From Limobrevibacterium gyesilva (GTDB lineage: Bacteria > Pseudomonadota > Alphaproteobacteria > Acetobacterales > Acetobacteraceae): a DNA stretch of 64,000 bases. The notes under the pieces were generated by a model. That model did no database searches and was not told the origin of the DNA. It saw only the letters and a list, made by a program, of their open reading frames with translations. Position 1 is the first letter of the stretch, and every line of letters begins with the position of its first letter. Made by a program: the position numbers and the translations under genes. Of the stretch, positions 1 through 10,753 are shown piece by piece. The stretch spans positions 62,001 to 126,000 of the forward strand of contig NZ_JAPDNT010000002.1 of the NCBI RefSeq assembly GCF_025989185.1, read 5' to 3'.

Positions 1-568
<568 letters not shown>

Positions 569-569
<1 letters not shown>

Positions 570-1651
570 TGAGCACGCCGTTGCTCGAGGTCGAGAACCT
601 CGCCAAGCACTACCCGGTGAAGCGCGGCCTGGTGATGGCCAAGACCGTGGGCATGGTGCGCGCGGTCGACGGCGTGTCGTTCTCGCTCGATCGCGGCGAG
701 ACCCTGGCGCTGGTGGGCGAATCCGGCTGCGGCAAGTCCACCACCGCACGGCTGGTGCTGCGCCTGATCGAGCCCAGCGCCGGCACGGTGCGCTTCGAGG
801 GCACGGATATCACCGCGATGTCCGGCCAACCGCTGCGCCGGCTGCGCCGGCGCATGCAGATCGTGTTCCAGGACCCGTTCGCCTCGCTCAACCCGCGCAT
901 GACCGTGGGCGATATCCTCGAAGAGCCGCTGATCGTGCACGAGATCGGCGACCGCATGGCGCGGCGGGCGCGGGTGAACCAGCTGCTCGGCCTGGTCGGC
1001 CTGGCCAGCTACCACGCCCAGCGCTACCCGCACGAGTTCTCCGGCGGCCAACGCCAGCGCATCGGCATCGCCCGTGCGCTCGCCGTCGAGCCGGCGCTGG
1101 TGGTGTGCGACGAGCCGGTCTCGGCACTCGACGTGTCGATCCAGGCGCAGGTGGTGAACCTGCTGAAGGACCTGCAGGCGCGGCTCGGCCTGTCCTACCT
1201 GTTCATCGCCCATGATCTCGCGGTGGTGAAGCACATGGCCGACCGGGTGGCGGTGATGTATCTCGGCAAGATCGTCGAGGTCGCGCCCAAGGACGCGCTG
1301 TTCGCCAATCCGCGCCACCCCTACACGCGCACCCTGCTGCTGGCGATCCCGCGCCCCGATCCGCATCGCCGCGGCGCCAAGCAGTTGCCGGGCGGCGATA
1401 TGCCCAGCCCGATGAACCCGCCCCCGGGATGCCGGTTCCACACGCGCTGCCCGTTCGCGACCGATATCTGCAAGTCCGAGGACCCGCCGCTGCGCGCCAT
1501 CGAGTCCGGGCACATGACCGCCTGCCATCACGCCGAGACACTGCCCGCCGCCGTCGCCGCGGAGGGCGTACACGCCGCCAGCCCCGCGGCGGCGCTGCGT
1601 CTTGCGCTCTACGCGGAACGGCGTGGCCGCATCACCGCGACGGCAGGTTAG
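569..1651 (+). CDS. dppF: Dipeptide/oligopeptide ABC transporter ATPase (DppF type)
   Basis: This 360-residue protein is the second ATPase of the peptide importer. The start is the ATG that overlaps the dppD stop; an open frame continues upstream but has no family similarity. Walker A is at about residues 50-57 (GESGCGKS). The signature is [15 protein letters not shown], Walker B is [12 protein letters not shown] and the H-loop is [10 protein letters not shown]-terminal oligopeptide/dipeptide extension follows, again cysteine-rich ([15 protein letters not shown]). Length and layout are normal for DppF/OppF. The tail after about residue 320 is alanine-rich and not conserved. Permeases and the binding protein would be expected upstream, outside the window. 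Confidence 0.95.
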
Positions 1652-1703
1652 CCGCGCATCCGAGACCGCGGCGGCATGGCCCGCCGTGACGAGAGGAAGA
1701 GAA

Positions 1704-2870
<1,167 letters not shown>

Positions 2871-2873
<3 letters not shown>

Positions 2874-3048
2874 TACCGGCGGCCCTTGACGATGACCCTT
2901 CCATCGTCAAGGGCCGTTGGTATCGCGCGCCGATCCGCTTGCGGCACGCAAGCGCGTGCCTGTCGCGGGCTTGGTGGGCGGCGGCGCGCAAAATAACGAC
3001 TCATACCAGCGGTCATTCTTCATGGCCGCTGGCATGATACCGGCGGCC
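2871..3048. repeat. Two-hairpin interspersed repeat, copy 1
   Basis: Hairpin A (2872-2924) has long inverted arms around a short loop: GATACCGGCGGCCCTTGACG and its near complement ending in GGTATC. Hairpin B (3001-3036) pairs ACCAGCGG with CCGCTGG. A linker containing GCGCGCAAAATAACGACTC joins them. The same structure occurs inverted at 24733-24867; the linker here carries about 35 extra bases with respect to that copy. The left end supplies part of the adh stop codon, and hairpin B contains the stop and last few codons of the opposing MFS gene. TGATACCGGCGGCC recurs at the outer right end (3035-3048). Confidence 0.85.
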
Positions 3049-4210
3049 GGGTTTCCGGCATGGCCAGCGCCACCGCCAGCACTGCGCCCGCACCCGCGGT
3101 TGCCAGCGCGAGAAAGGCCGCCCGGCTGCCGAAGCTGCTGGCGATCCCCCCCGCGACGGTGTTGCTGATGGTGGCGCCGATGCCGATGGCGAGGCCGATG
3201 ATGCCCATGCGCAGGTTGAAGCGCCCGGCCGGGCCGGACAGGTCGGAGGCCACCAGCGGCGTCATCACTCCGAAGGCCGCGCCCCCGAAGCCGTCCAGCA
3301 CCTGCACCGGAACGACCAGCCACGGGTTGCCGACCAAAGCGAGCAGCAGCCCGCGCAGCGGCAGGGCCATGAATCCGATCAGCAGCACCGGGCGCCGGCC
3401 CCAGCGCTGCGCCGCCCAGCCGGCCCAGGGCGACAGCAGGGCCGCCGTCATCTGCGGCACCAGGATGCAGGCGGCGATGATCAGGCTGGCGCCTTCGTCC
3501 GACCGCCGGGTGATCTCCACGCCGGCCAGCGGCAGCATGGCGGCGTTGGCGAGGTGGAAGAGCACGGTGCAGGCGATATAGGACAGCAGCGGCCGGTCGA
3601 GCAGCACATGCCTCCATTCCTCGTGCGCCGGCTCATCGAGATTCAGCGCCGCCGCCTCATCTGGCCGCACCGCGCCGAGTCCGCGCAGCGCCAACAACGC
3701 CGGCAGACACAGCGTCGCCGCCAGCCAGAACACGGCGCGGCTGGAGACCCAGGTGCCCATCGCGCCCATGAGGCCGGCGCCCAGGGCGCTGCCGAGCGCC
3801 GCGAACCGGGCGTTGCGGCCGAGCCGTTCGGGCACCGCGGACCGGCTGACGAGGCCCAGCGTGATCGCCGCAAGCAGCGGAGTCAGTATGCAGGCGGCCA
3901 GGCCATAGACGACCTGTGCCAGCAGCACCGGCCACAAGGCAGGTGAAGACGCCATCAGCGCGGCGCTGGCGGCGACGGCGAGGAGGGCGGCGAACGCGGC
4001 GCTGCGCTTGTGCGCCAGGCTGTCCACGAACGCGCCGGCCGGCACCTGTCCGAGCATCGCCGTGGCCGACCCCACCCCGAGCGCGATCCCGAGCTCGGCC
4101 TGCGTCCATTTATGATCGGTCAGGTAGACGGCGATGAACGGTCCGAAGCCCGTCTGCACGTCGGCGACGAAGAAATAGAGCCAGTCCAGATTGCGCAGGT
4201 TGCGTCCCAT
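3020..4210 (-). CDS. MFS transporter
   Basis: This 396-residue major facilitator superfamily protein has about 12 hydrophobic segments. The loop between helices 2 and 3 carries a degenerate family motif (GAFVDSLAHKR), with a related one in the second half (GWAAQRWGRRPVLL). It is probably a proton-driven exporter in the inner membrane; the substrate cannot be predicted. The start ATG at 4210 opens directly on a hydrophobic segment. The last residues (PVSCQRP) and the TGA are encoded by the two-hairpin repeat, so the natural C-terminus has probably been altered by the repeat. The PRC-barrel gene lies 18 bases upstream on the same strand, so the two are probably cotranscribed. Confidence 0.9.
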   Translation of the reverse strand: MGRNLRNLDWLYFFVADVQTGFGPFIAVYLTDHKWTQAELGIALGVGSATAMLGQVPAGAFVDSLAHKRSAAFAALLAVAASAALMASSPALWPVLLAQVVYGLAACILTPLLAAITLGLVSRSAVPERLGRNARFAALGSALGAGLMGAMGTWVSSRAVFWLAATLCLPALLALRGLGAVRPDEAAALNLDEPAHEEWRHVLLDRPLLSYIACTVLFHLANAAMLPLAGVEITRRSDEGASLIIAACILVPQMTAALLSPWAGWAAQRWGRRPVLLIGFMALPLRGLLLALVGNPWLVVPVQVLDGFGGAAFGVMTPLVASDLSGPAGRFNLRMGIIGLAIGIGATISNTVAGGIASSFGSRAAFLALATAGAGAVLAVALAMPETRPPVSCQRP

Positions 4211-4228
4211 GGACAGGATACCGTGGCC

Positions 4229-4678
4229 TTAGCGGCCGGTTCCGTCGGCACCCAGAATTGCGATGGGCTTGTCGGCCTGGTAGTCGGGCCAGGTCTTGAT
4301 GCGATCGGACGGGATCACGACAGACACCACCGGCCCCTTGTCGCCGCGGGCGAAGTGCAGCGCCGACCAGGCAAACGCCACCTTGCGGCTGCCGACGCCG
4401 AAAAAGCCGCCGACATCGATCACCACCGCGCGCACGATGCCTTGAGTATCGACCAGGACATCCACGACGCGCCCGAGATCCTTCCCGGCCGCGCTGAGCG
4501 CGACATGGCCGAGCAGCCCCACCACTTCGTTCGGCGGAACCAGATCGCCCGCGGCGACGGGCGGCGGCGGTGGCTGCGCGCGCACCGCCGGCCCAGGCAC
4601 CACGGATGCCCCAAGCCCCAGGAATGCAATGACGGCGATCGAAACCCGGTGCCGTGGCACGTCGCAACGCCCCCACAT
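4229..4678 (-). CDS. PRC-barrel domain protein with signal peptide
   Basis: This 149-residue protein has an N-terminal hydrophobic stretch (residues about 12-33, ending AVRA) that looks like a Sec signal peptide. A Pro-rich linker leads to a PRC-barrel-like beta domain (residues about 50-125), with the pattern GKDLGRVVDVLVDTQG and a following strand VRAVVIDVGGF. Periplasmic PRC-barrel proteins of this kind are common in Alphaproteobacteria, but their function is mostly unassigned. A GTG at residue 7 is an alternative start. It lies between the YXWGXW lipoprotein and the MFS gene on the same strand. Confidence 0.75.
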   Translation of the reverse strand: MWGRCDVPRHRVSIAVIAFLGLGASVVPGPAVRAQPPPPPVAAGDLVPPNEVVGLLGHVALSAAGKDLGRVVDVLVDTQGIVRAVVIDVGGFFGVGSRKVAFAWSALHFARGDKGPVVSVVIPSDRIKTWPDYQADKPIAILGADGTGR

Positions 4679-4723
4679 ATATCCCGGCGCTTCTCCCTGC
4701 CGGGGCCGGTCAAACCTCTCGGG

Positions 4724-5047
4724 CTACATCCAGTGGGCCGGATTCCAGACGCAGGTGCCCGGCACCGAGGGGCGGTCCCAGTAGCCGTCCATCCACTGGT
4801 TCGCGCGGCCCTCGCGCTTGATCCAGCTGCCTTCGCGCCATGCATAATTGTTGCCGTTCCAGTCCCAGTGGCCCGGCTGCCAGATCTGCTCCTGCTCGGA
4901 CACCGGCGGCTTCGGAATCTCCTCGCGCTTGATCGGCGGCGGGGTCGGGCACGGGCCCGCATTCTCCTTCACCGTGGAACAGCCGGCGAGGCCGACGCCG
5001 ATCACCAGCGTGGCGGCAAGCAGGGACAGTGGGCGGCGCAGGCGCAT
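4724..5047 (-). CDS. YXWGXW repeat lipoprotein
   Basis: This 107-residue protein has a lipoprotein signal peptide (lipobox LAGC, Cys at about residue 23), so it is probably anchored in the membrane facing the periplasm. After a proline-rich linker, the second half carries aromatic YXWGXW-type units: WQPGHWDWNGNNYAWREGSW, then GYWDRPSVPG. The family is widespread in Proteobacteria without a firm function. It stands alone upstream of the PRC-barrel gene on the same strand, with a 45-base gap between them. Confidence 0.82.
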   Translation of the reverse strand: MRLRRPLSLLAATLVIGVGLAGCSTVKENAGPCPTPPPIKREEIPKPPVSEQEQIWQPGHWDWNGNNYAWREGSWIKREGRANQWMDGYWDRPSVPGTCVWNPAHWM

Positions 5048-5090
5048 GGTGGGAAACTACCTCCGGAACGTAAGCGTCTGAGTTTTAAAC

Positions 5091-6683
5091 TTAGGCAATT
5101 GCCGTCGTATCGACCAGGGCCTGCGTCGGTGTCGCCAGCGCCGCCGCTTGGCCGTGGATGCGCGGCAGGATCTGGTCCACGAACACCGCGGCCGCCGCAT
5201 GGGCTGCCGGCGGCGCGTCACCATGCGCCAGCACGCGCCCACATAGCCAGGCCGCGGTCAGGGTCCCGATCACCTGCAGGAACGGCGCGGCACCGGCCTC
5301 GCCTGCGCGCGGATCGGCCCGGCGCAGCCAGTCGGCCGCCGTGCGCGCCGTGTCCACGGCATGCAGCAGGGCCGGGGAAGCGTAGTCCGCCGCCGCGATC
5401 TCCTCCAGCAACGCGGCCACTGCCGCCCCCTGGTCGCGCAGCAGGCCGCGCTTCAGCAGGGTGATGGCCTGGATGCCATTGGTGCCTTCGTAGATCGGCG
5501 TGATGCGCACATCGCGCAGATGCTGCGCGGCCCCGGTTTCCTCGACATAGCCCATGCCGCCATGCACCTGCACGCCCAGGTTGGCGGCCTCCACGCCGGC
5601 ATCGGTGCACCACGCCTTGGCGACCGGGATCAGCAATTGCCCCCGCGCGTCCTCGGCATGCATGGCCGCGTACAGCGTCAGCAGCCGCCCGCCCAGCGCC
5701 AATGCCCGCTGCGTCCACAGCATGCGCCGCACGTCCGGATGCTGCATGATCGGCCCGCCGCCCTGCTCGCGCCCGCCCGCGAAGTCCGTGGCGCGGCGGA
5801 ACGACCGCTCGGCGGCGGCGACCCCCTGCATCGCCACGCCCAGCCGGGCCGCGTTCATCATGGCGAACATGCTGGGCAGCCCGCGATTGGCCGGGCCCAC
5901 CAGCTCGCCCAGCGCCTGCTCGAACCCCATCACGCAGGTCGGGCTCGCATGGATGCCCAGCTTGTGCTCGATCGACAGGCAGCGCACGCCGTTGGGGGCG
6001 CCGTCGGGCAGCAGCTTCGGCACCGCGAACAGCGAGATCCCCGCGCTGCCCTCCGGCGCGTCCGGCAGACGGGCCAGCACCATGTGCAGGATGTTCTCGG
6101 TCATCCCGTGCTCGCCCCAGGTGATGAAGATCTTCTGGCCGGTGACGCGGAACCGCCCGTCCGCGTCCGGCACCGCCCGGGTGCGCACGCCCGCCAGGTC
6201 GGAGCCCGCTTGCGGCTCGGTCAGGCACATCGTGCCGGCCCAGCGGCCGGACACCATCGGCGCCAGCAGCCGCGCCTGCTGGTCCGGCGAGCCATGCGCC
6301 TCCAGCAGCGCGATCGCATCCTGGGTCAGCATCGGGCACAGGCCGAACGCCATGTTGGCGCTGCTGACCGGCTCGAACGCGGCCAGCGCCAGCACATAAG
6401 GCAGGCCCTGGCCGCCGTGGTCGGGATTGGCGGCGATGCCCACCCAGCCGGCCTCGGCATAGGCACGGTAGGCGTCGTGGAAACCGGGCGGGGTGACGAC
6501 GGCGCCGTCCACGAACTGCGACCCGATGCGGTCGCCGTCGCGGTCCAGTGGCGCCAGCACGCCCTCGGCCGTGCGGGTGGCCTCCTGCAGCACGGCGGCG
6601 GTGTCGGCCTCGGCCATCGCTTCGAAGCCGAGCACATGGTGCAACAGCCAGGCGGTTTCGGCAGGTGGCGCGGTCATGCCCAT
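5091..6683 (-). CDS. Acyl-CoA dehydrogenase
   Basis: This 530-residue FAD-dependent enzyme would introduce a 2,3 double bond into an acyl-CoA. It is longer than classical enzymes of about 380-400 residues and matches the long bacterial class that includes DmdC-like and fatty-acyl enzymes with a C-terminal extension. Visible are CLTEPQAGSDLAGVRTRA (FAD/substrate loop), FITWGEHGMTENILHMVLAR, and the C-terminal VHGGMGYVEETGAAQHLRD followed by RITPIYEGTNGIQA, which contains the expected catalytic glutamate region. The first ATG is used; a second lies two codons on. It has no obvious operon partner, and its substrate is unknown. Confidence 0.92.
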   Translation of the reverse strand: MGMTAPPAETAWLLHHVLGFEAMAEADTAAVLQEATRTAEGVLAPLDRDGDRIGSQFVDGAVVTPPGFHDAYRAYAEAGWVGIAANPDHGGQGLPYVLALAAFEPVSSANMAFGLCPMLTQDAIALLEAHGSPDQQARLLAPMVSGRWAGTMCLTEPQAGSDLAGVRTRAVPDADGRFRVTGQKIFITWGEHGMTENILHMVLARLPDAPEGSAGISLFAVPKLLPDGAPNGVRCLSIEHKLGIHASPTCVMGFEQALGELVGPANRGLPSMFAMMNAARLGVAMQGVAAAERSFRRATDFAGGREQGGGPIMQHPDVRRMLWTQRALALGGRLLTLYAAMHAEDARGQLLIPVAKAWCTDAGVEAANLGVQVHGGMGYVEETGAAQHLRDVRITPIYEGTNGIQAITLLKRGLLRDQGAAVAALLEEIAAADYASPALLHAVDTARTAADWLRRADPRAGEAGAAPFLQVIGTLTAAWLCGRVLAHGDAPPAAHAAAAVFVDQILPRIHGQAAALATPTQALVDTTAIA

Positions 6684-6758
6684 GGCGCGTGGTTCCCGGT
6701 TGCCGTCGGTGGCGACGTGCGCCCTATACCCCGTCCGGCCGGGTTGGGGAAACCGCGG

Positions 6759-7994
6759 TCAGAGCACGATATTGCCGTTGTTGTAGAGGCTCTGGGCGTC
6801 CAGCCCGTGCAGCAGCTTCAGGTCGAGGATGTCGTAGCCGCCCGCCTGCACGTTGCCTGCCGGGTCGAAGATCAGGTGCTCGCCGTCCGCCTGGTCGACC
6901 AGCTTGACGTAGTCGGTGATGTCGCCGGTGCCGGTCAGCGGATTGTAGCCGGCCGCCGCCGGGGTATGGAAATCGGTCGAGATCAGCGACAGGTCGATGT
7001 AGTCGTGATTACCGGCATTGAACCCGAGCATGGTGGTCGTATCCGTCAGGCTCCAGGCGTGGGTGGGGTCGAGCAGGATGCGGTTGCCGCCCACGGTGGA
7101 CACCAGCACGTTGCCGGTGCCGTCCGGCCGCAGCTCATAGCCCTGGCCGCCGGTGGAGATCAGGATGCTGTTGTCGCCGCCGCTCTTGAGGTCGGTGCCG
7201 CTGGAACTGCCGATCAGCACGTTGCTGAACAACGAGCCGCGAACCTGGTCGATGTTGACGAAGGTGTTGCCCTCGGCATTGCTGCCGTAGCCGCGCCCGT
7301 CCTCCATGTCGGCCAGGACCGAACCGGGTGCAACCGAGGAGCCGGCGGCGGTGGTATAGATGGCGCAGTTCCCGACATTCCCGGCCGCGGTCACCTGGTG
7401 CGGGGCGAGGCCGCCGATCATGTAGTCGCCGACGCCGCCGAAGATGGTGTCGTTGCCGATCACGGCCGGAGAGTCGCCATTGGCCTGCCCGTTGATCGTC
7501 TGGTTGCCGGCCGCGCCGTTGTAGACAACCGCCGTCGCGGTCGCGATGCCCAGCTCGGTGTTCCCCGCGGGCGGCGGCGCGGGCGCGTTGGCGTTGCCGC
7601 CGCCGGCGGTGTGGACGACGGTCTGGTTGCTGCCGGCGAAATTCAGGATCCACGAGCCGTCCGGGCGCACATCCAGCGAGAACCCGCCATTGCCGGTCTG
7701 GGTGTTCAGGAACCCCGCCGTCGCGTCCAGGTGAAAGCCGGTGCGGATATCGTAGGCCCAGAACAGCTGGCTGGAGGCGGCGTCGGCGCCGTTCTCGCCG
7801 ACCGCCACCGGCAGCGCCGGAACCGGACTCTGCACCAGCGCGTCGACGAACGCCGCGAACGGATCGCTGATCGGGCCAGTCCAGGGGCCGTTGGCCGGCT
7901 GCTGCTGGGCGTTGCGAAGTTCGTCGAGTACTGCCTGGGCGGAGCCGTTCCACCGGCCGCCGTCCCATGCGGACGAAGAGTTTCCACGCGCCAT
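6759..7994 (-). CDS. RTX-like protein with type I secretion C-terminal signal
   Basis: This 411-residue acidic protein lacks an N-terminal signal peptide. It is rich in Gly, Asn, Asp, Thr and Ser and almost free of Cys and Lys. Degenerate haemolysin-like turns (VIGNDTIFGGVGD, GNRILLDPTHAW) stand in place of canonical GGxGxDxxx nonapeptides. The last 70 residues (TDYVKLVDQADGEHLIFDP, ending with a short hydrophobic tail GNIVL) resemble the C-terminal target of type I secreted VCBS/RTX proteins. It is therefore probably exported by an ABC-MFP-TolC machine encoded elsewhere. The N-terminal 130 residues are not recognised. It is followed upstream by an unusually AT-rich gap and a divergent glycosyltransferase. 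Confidence 0.72.
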   Translation of the reverse strand: MARGNSSSAWDGGRWNGSAQAVLDELRNAQQQPANGPWTGPISDPFAAFVDALVQSPVPALPVAVGENGADAASSQLFWAYDIRTGFHLDATAGFLNTQTGNGGFSLDVRPDGSWILNFAGSNQTVVHTAGGGNANAPAPPPAGNTELGIATATAVVYNGAAGNQTINGQANGDSPAVIGNDTIFGGVGDYMIGGLAPHQVTAAGNVGNCAIYTTAAGSSVAPGSVLADMEDGRGYGSNAEGNTFVNIDQVRGSLFSNVLIGSSSGTDLKSGGDNSILISTGGQGYELRPDGTGNVLVSTVGGNRILLDPTHAWSLTDTTTMLGFNAGNHDYIDLSLISTDFHTPAAAGYNPLTGTGDITDYVKLVDQADGEHLIFDPAGNVQAGGYDILDLKLLHGLDAQSLYNNGNIVL

Positions 7995-8290
7995 GGCATG
8001 CCTCAGGAGATTATGGATGTTCTCATTTCAGGAGGGAAAGATAGATTGGCGCTTGTCAATCCGCAAAATAATTTCTTTTCCCGGTGCCAGAGATCGTTCA
8101 CTTTCAAAATGATCCAAATGAATCCCGTGTTCTGTGATCTGTGGAATTATTCGAAACAAACGATCTATTGACGGTCGTTTACACCATCCTGAGTGAGACG
8201 TCACATGCATCGAGCTGTACTGTCACAATTCCGACATTTCTTCCGGTTTCGTGTCCTCTCGACCATCTGGCGAGCCGGACTCTTCACCGC
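7995..8290. promoter_or_regulatory. AT-rich divergent intergenic region
   Basis: This 296-base gap separates the divergent RTX-like gene and the glycosyltransferase gene. It is clearly more AT-rich than the rest of the window, with runs such as aaaataatttcttttcc and attattcgaaacaaac. It must hold the promoters of both genes, but no convincing -35/-10 pair or operator could be fixed; a TTGACG at 8167 is a weak candidate. No gene is visible in it. Confidence 0.4.
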
Positions 8291-9514
8291 ATGAATCTCG
8301 TTTTCATCCACCAGAACATGCCTGGCCAGTTCCACCACGTGATCGGCGCCCTCGCGGCGACCGGCGCGCACCGCATCGTCTGCATCGGCCGGCCGACGGA
8401 TTTCGCCGCGCCCGGCATCGGCCGCATCACCTACCAGCCGCCGGACGCCGCGCGCCTGTCCGGCCACCCGTTCCTGCGCCCGGCCGAGGCCGCGGTGATG
8501 TGCGGCCAGCAGGTCGCCTATTTCCTGGACCGCCTCGCCCGCAACGGCTTCCGCCCCGACCTCGTGGTGGCGCATCCCGGCTGGGGGGAGTCGCTCTACG
8601 TGAAGGACGTGTACGCCGACGTCCCGCTGCTGCATTATTGCGAGTTCTATTATCGCAGCCACGGCGCCGACACGAATTTCGACCCCGCGGACCAGCAGGA
8701 CCTGACCGCCGACAGCGGCACGCGCACCCGCAACGCGCATCTGCTGCTGGCGCTCGACGCCTGCGACTGGGGCATCAGCCCGACGCAGTGGCAGAAGCGG
8801 CTGCATCCGCCCGGGTTCCAATCCAGGATCTCGGTCGTCTTCGACGGCGTGGACGCCGCCGTGGCGAAGCCCGACCTGTCTGCCACCTTCACCCTGCCGG
8901 ACGGGCGCGTGCTGGCCGCAGGCGACGAGGTGGTGACCTATGCGGCGCGCAACCTCGAGCCGCATCGCGGCTTTCCCTCGTTCATGCGCGCCGTGCCGGT
9001 GATCCTGCGGCGGCGCCCCGGAGCCCAGGTGGTGGTGGCCGGCGGCGACGATGTCAGCTACGGCCGCCCGCCGCCGAGCGGCGGAACCTGGCGCGCCGCC
9101 CTGCTGTCGGAACTGGACGTGGATCCGTCGCGCGTCCACTTCGTCGGCCACCTGCCATATGAGCGCTACCTGCGCCTGCTGCAGGTCTCGGCGGCGCATG
9201 TCTACCTGACCGTGCCCTTCGTGCTGTCCTGGTCGATGATCGAGGCGATGGCGGCGGGGTGCCTGGTGATCGGCTCGGCCACGCCGCCGGTGCAGGAGGT
9301 CATCGAGGACGGCCGCAACGGCTGGCTGGTCGATTTCTTCGCTCCCGGCGCGATTGCCGAGCGGGTGGCCGACGCACTCGCCAACGGCAGGGCGGCGACG
9401 AAGCTGCGCGAAGCCGCCCGCGCCACCGTGCTGGCGCGCTATGCGCTCGCCGTCTGCCTGCCGCGGCAGATCGCCGTCATGCAGGACGTCGCCGCCGGCC
9501 GGCGGCCGGATTAG
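8291..9514 (+). CDS. Glycosyltransferase family 4 protein
   Basis: This 407-residue GT-B fold glycosyltransferase starts at ATG 8291 with the family opening [17 protein letters not shown]; an in-frame ATG further upstream lies in non-conserved AT-rich sequence. The C-terminal nucleotide-sugar domain shows [20 protein letters not shown], then [19 protein letters not shown], then [20 protein letters not shown] with [12 protein letters not shown]. That is the usual arrangement of the EX7E-like donor site in this group. The acceptor is unknown; polysaccharide, glycolipid or protein glycosylation are all possible. The stop codon interlocks with that of convergent ispDF. Confidence 0.9.
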   Translation: MNLVFIHQNMPGQFHHVIGALAATGAHRIVCIGRPTDFAAPGIGRITYQPPDAARLSGHPFLRPAEAAVMCGQQVAYFLDRLARNGFRPDLVVAHPGWGESLYVKDVYADVPLLHYCEFYYRSHGADTNFDPADQQDLTADSGTRTRNAHLLLALDACDWGISPTQWQKRLHPPGFQSRISVVFDGVDAAVAKPDLSATFTLPDGRVLAAGDEVVTYAARNLEPHRGFPSFMRAVPVILRRRPGAQVVVAGGDDVSYGRPPPSGGTWRAALLSELDVDPSRVHFVGHLPYERYLRLLQVSAAHVYLTVPFVLSWSMIEAMAAGCLVIGSATPPVQEVIEDGRNGWLVDFFAPGAIAERVADALANGRAATKLREAARATVLARYALAVCLPRQIAVMQDVAAGRRPD

Positions 9515-10653
9515 GCCGGCAGCAATATAGTCGCCACCGCCTGGGCGGCGATGCCTTCCATCCGGCCGGTGAAGCCCAGTCGCTCGGTCGTCGTGGCTTT
9601 CACGGAGATGCGGCCGACATCGACGCCCAGCAGCTCTGCCAGCCGCGCCATCATCGCCGGGGCGTGCGGGCCGATCTTCGGGCGCTCGCAGATCAGGGTC
9701 ACGTCGGCATTGGCCAGCACGCCGCCCCGGGCTGCGATCCGCGCCGCCGCATGGCGCAGGAACCGCGCCGAATCCGCGTCCTTCCAGGTGGCCTCGCTGG
9801 GCGGGAAATGGCGGCCGATATCGCCCTCGGCCAGCGCGCCGTAGATCGCGTCGCACAGCGCGTGGATACCGACATCGGCGTCGGAATGCCCGGCGAGGCC
9901 GCGCTCGTGCGGCACGTCCACGCCGCACAGGATCAGCTTGCGGCCGGCCTCCAGCACATGCACGTCAAAGCCGGTGCCGACGCGCGGAAGCAGAGTGGGG
10001 GCGATGACCCGTTCCAGCCGCACCAGATCCTCCTTGTAGGTCAGTTTGATGTTGTCCTCGTGGCCCGGCACCAGCGCCACCGCGTGGCCGGCCGCCTCCA
10101 GGATCGCGGCATCGTCGGTGGCGCCATCGCAGGCGCCGCGATGCAGTTCCAGCAGCAGCGGGAAGCGGAAGGCCTGCGGCGTCTGGGCGCGGAACAGCCC
10201 CTCGCGCGGCACCGTGGCGGCGATCCGTCCGTCCACGCCGCGCTTCAGCGTGTCCGCCACCGGCACCGCGGGAATGGCGCCGGGCGACCCGGCCAGCGCC
10301 GCCACCAGGGCGGGAATGGTGCCGGCCGGAATGAACGGGCGCGCCCCGTCATGCACCAGCACGATGTCGGGCGCGTGCGGCGCCAGCGCCTCCACCCCGG
10401 CCCGGACGCTGTCCTGCCGGGTCGCGCCGCCGGGCACCGGCGGCAGGTGCGCCAACCCGGCCAGCGCGGCTTCGATCAGGGTGGCGTCGCCGACCGGCTG
10501 CAGCAGGTCGGCCGCGCGCGCCAGGGCCTCGGCGGCATGGCGCAGCACCGGGCGGCCGGCGAGGGGAAGGAACTGCTTCGGGGTCTCGGCGCCGAAGCGG
10601 CTGCCGCTGCCGGCAGCGACCAGCAAGGCGGCGATACGGGGAGGGTGTGACAT
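9511..10653 (-). CDS. ispDF: Bifunctional IspD/IspF isoprenoid enzyme
   Basis: This 380-residue fusion is typical of Alphaproteobacteria. Residues about 1-225 are IspD (MEP cytidylyltransferase), with the nucleotide loop [12 protein letters not shown] and the later DTLKRGVDG. Residues about 226-380 are IspF (MEcPP synthase), with the metal-binding [27 protein letters not shown] and the C-terminal [18 protein letters not shown]. Together they catalyse two steps of the non-mevalonate isoprenoid pathway in the cytoplasm. Its ATG lies about 100 bases from divergent dusB, matching the conserved alphaproteobacterial order. Confidence 0.97.
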   Translation of the reverse strand: MSHPPRIAALLVAAGSGSRFGAETPKQFLPLAGRPVLRHAAEALARAADLLQPVGDATLIEAALAGLAHLPPVPGGATRQDSVRAGVEALAPHAPDIVLVHDGARPFIPAGTIPALVAALAGSPGAIPAVPVADTLKRGVDGRIAATVPREGLFRAQTPQAFRFPLLLELHRGACDGATDDAAILEAAGHAVALVPGHEDNIKLTYKEDLVRLERVIAPTLLPRVGTGFDVHVLEAGRKLILCGVDVPHERGLAGHSDADVGIHALCDAIYGALAEGDIGRHFPPSEATWKDADSARFLRHAAARIAARGGVLANADVTLICERPKIGPHAPAMMARLAELLGVDVGRISVKATTTERLGFTGRMEGIAAQAVATILLPA

Positions 10654-10753
10654 GGCGGCGCACCCTCGCCGCAGGCCCGCTGCGCGTCAACTCGCCCGCG
10701 CAGGGAGCAGCCGCGTTGCGCAATGCATGGGCAGGGATTAGATTGCACAAATC

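Noticed and set aside
5361-8171. Very long open frame on the plus strand
   Set aside because: It is antisense to the acyl-CoA dehydrogenase and RTX-like genes, has no family similarity and reflects the high GC content. The same applies to other long antisense frames across the window.
10731-10752. Possible sigma-54 promoter upstream of dusB (GGGCAG...TTGCA)
   Set aside because: The spacing between the GG-like and TTGCA elements is wrong for a -24/-12 promoter, and the GG-N10-GC core is not met.
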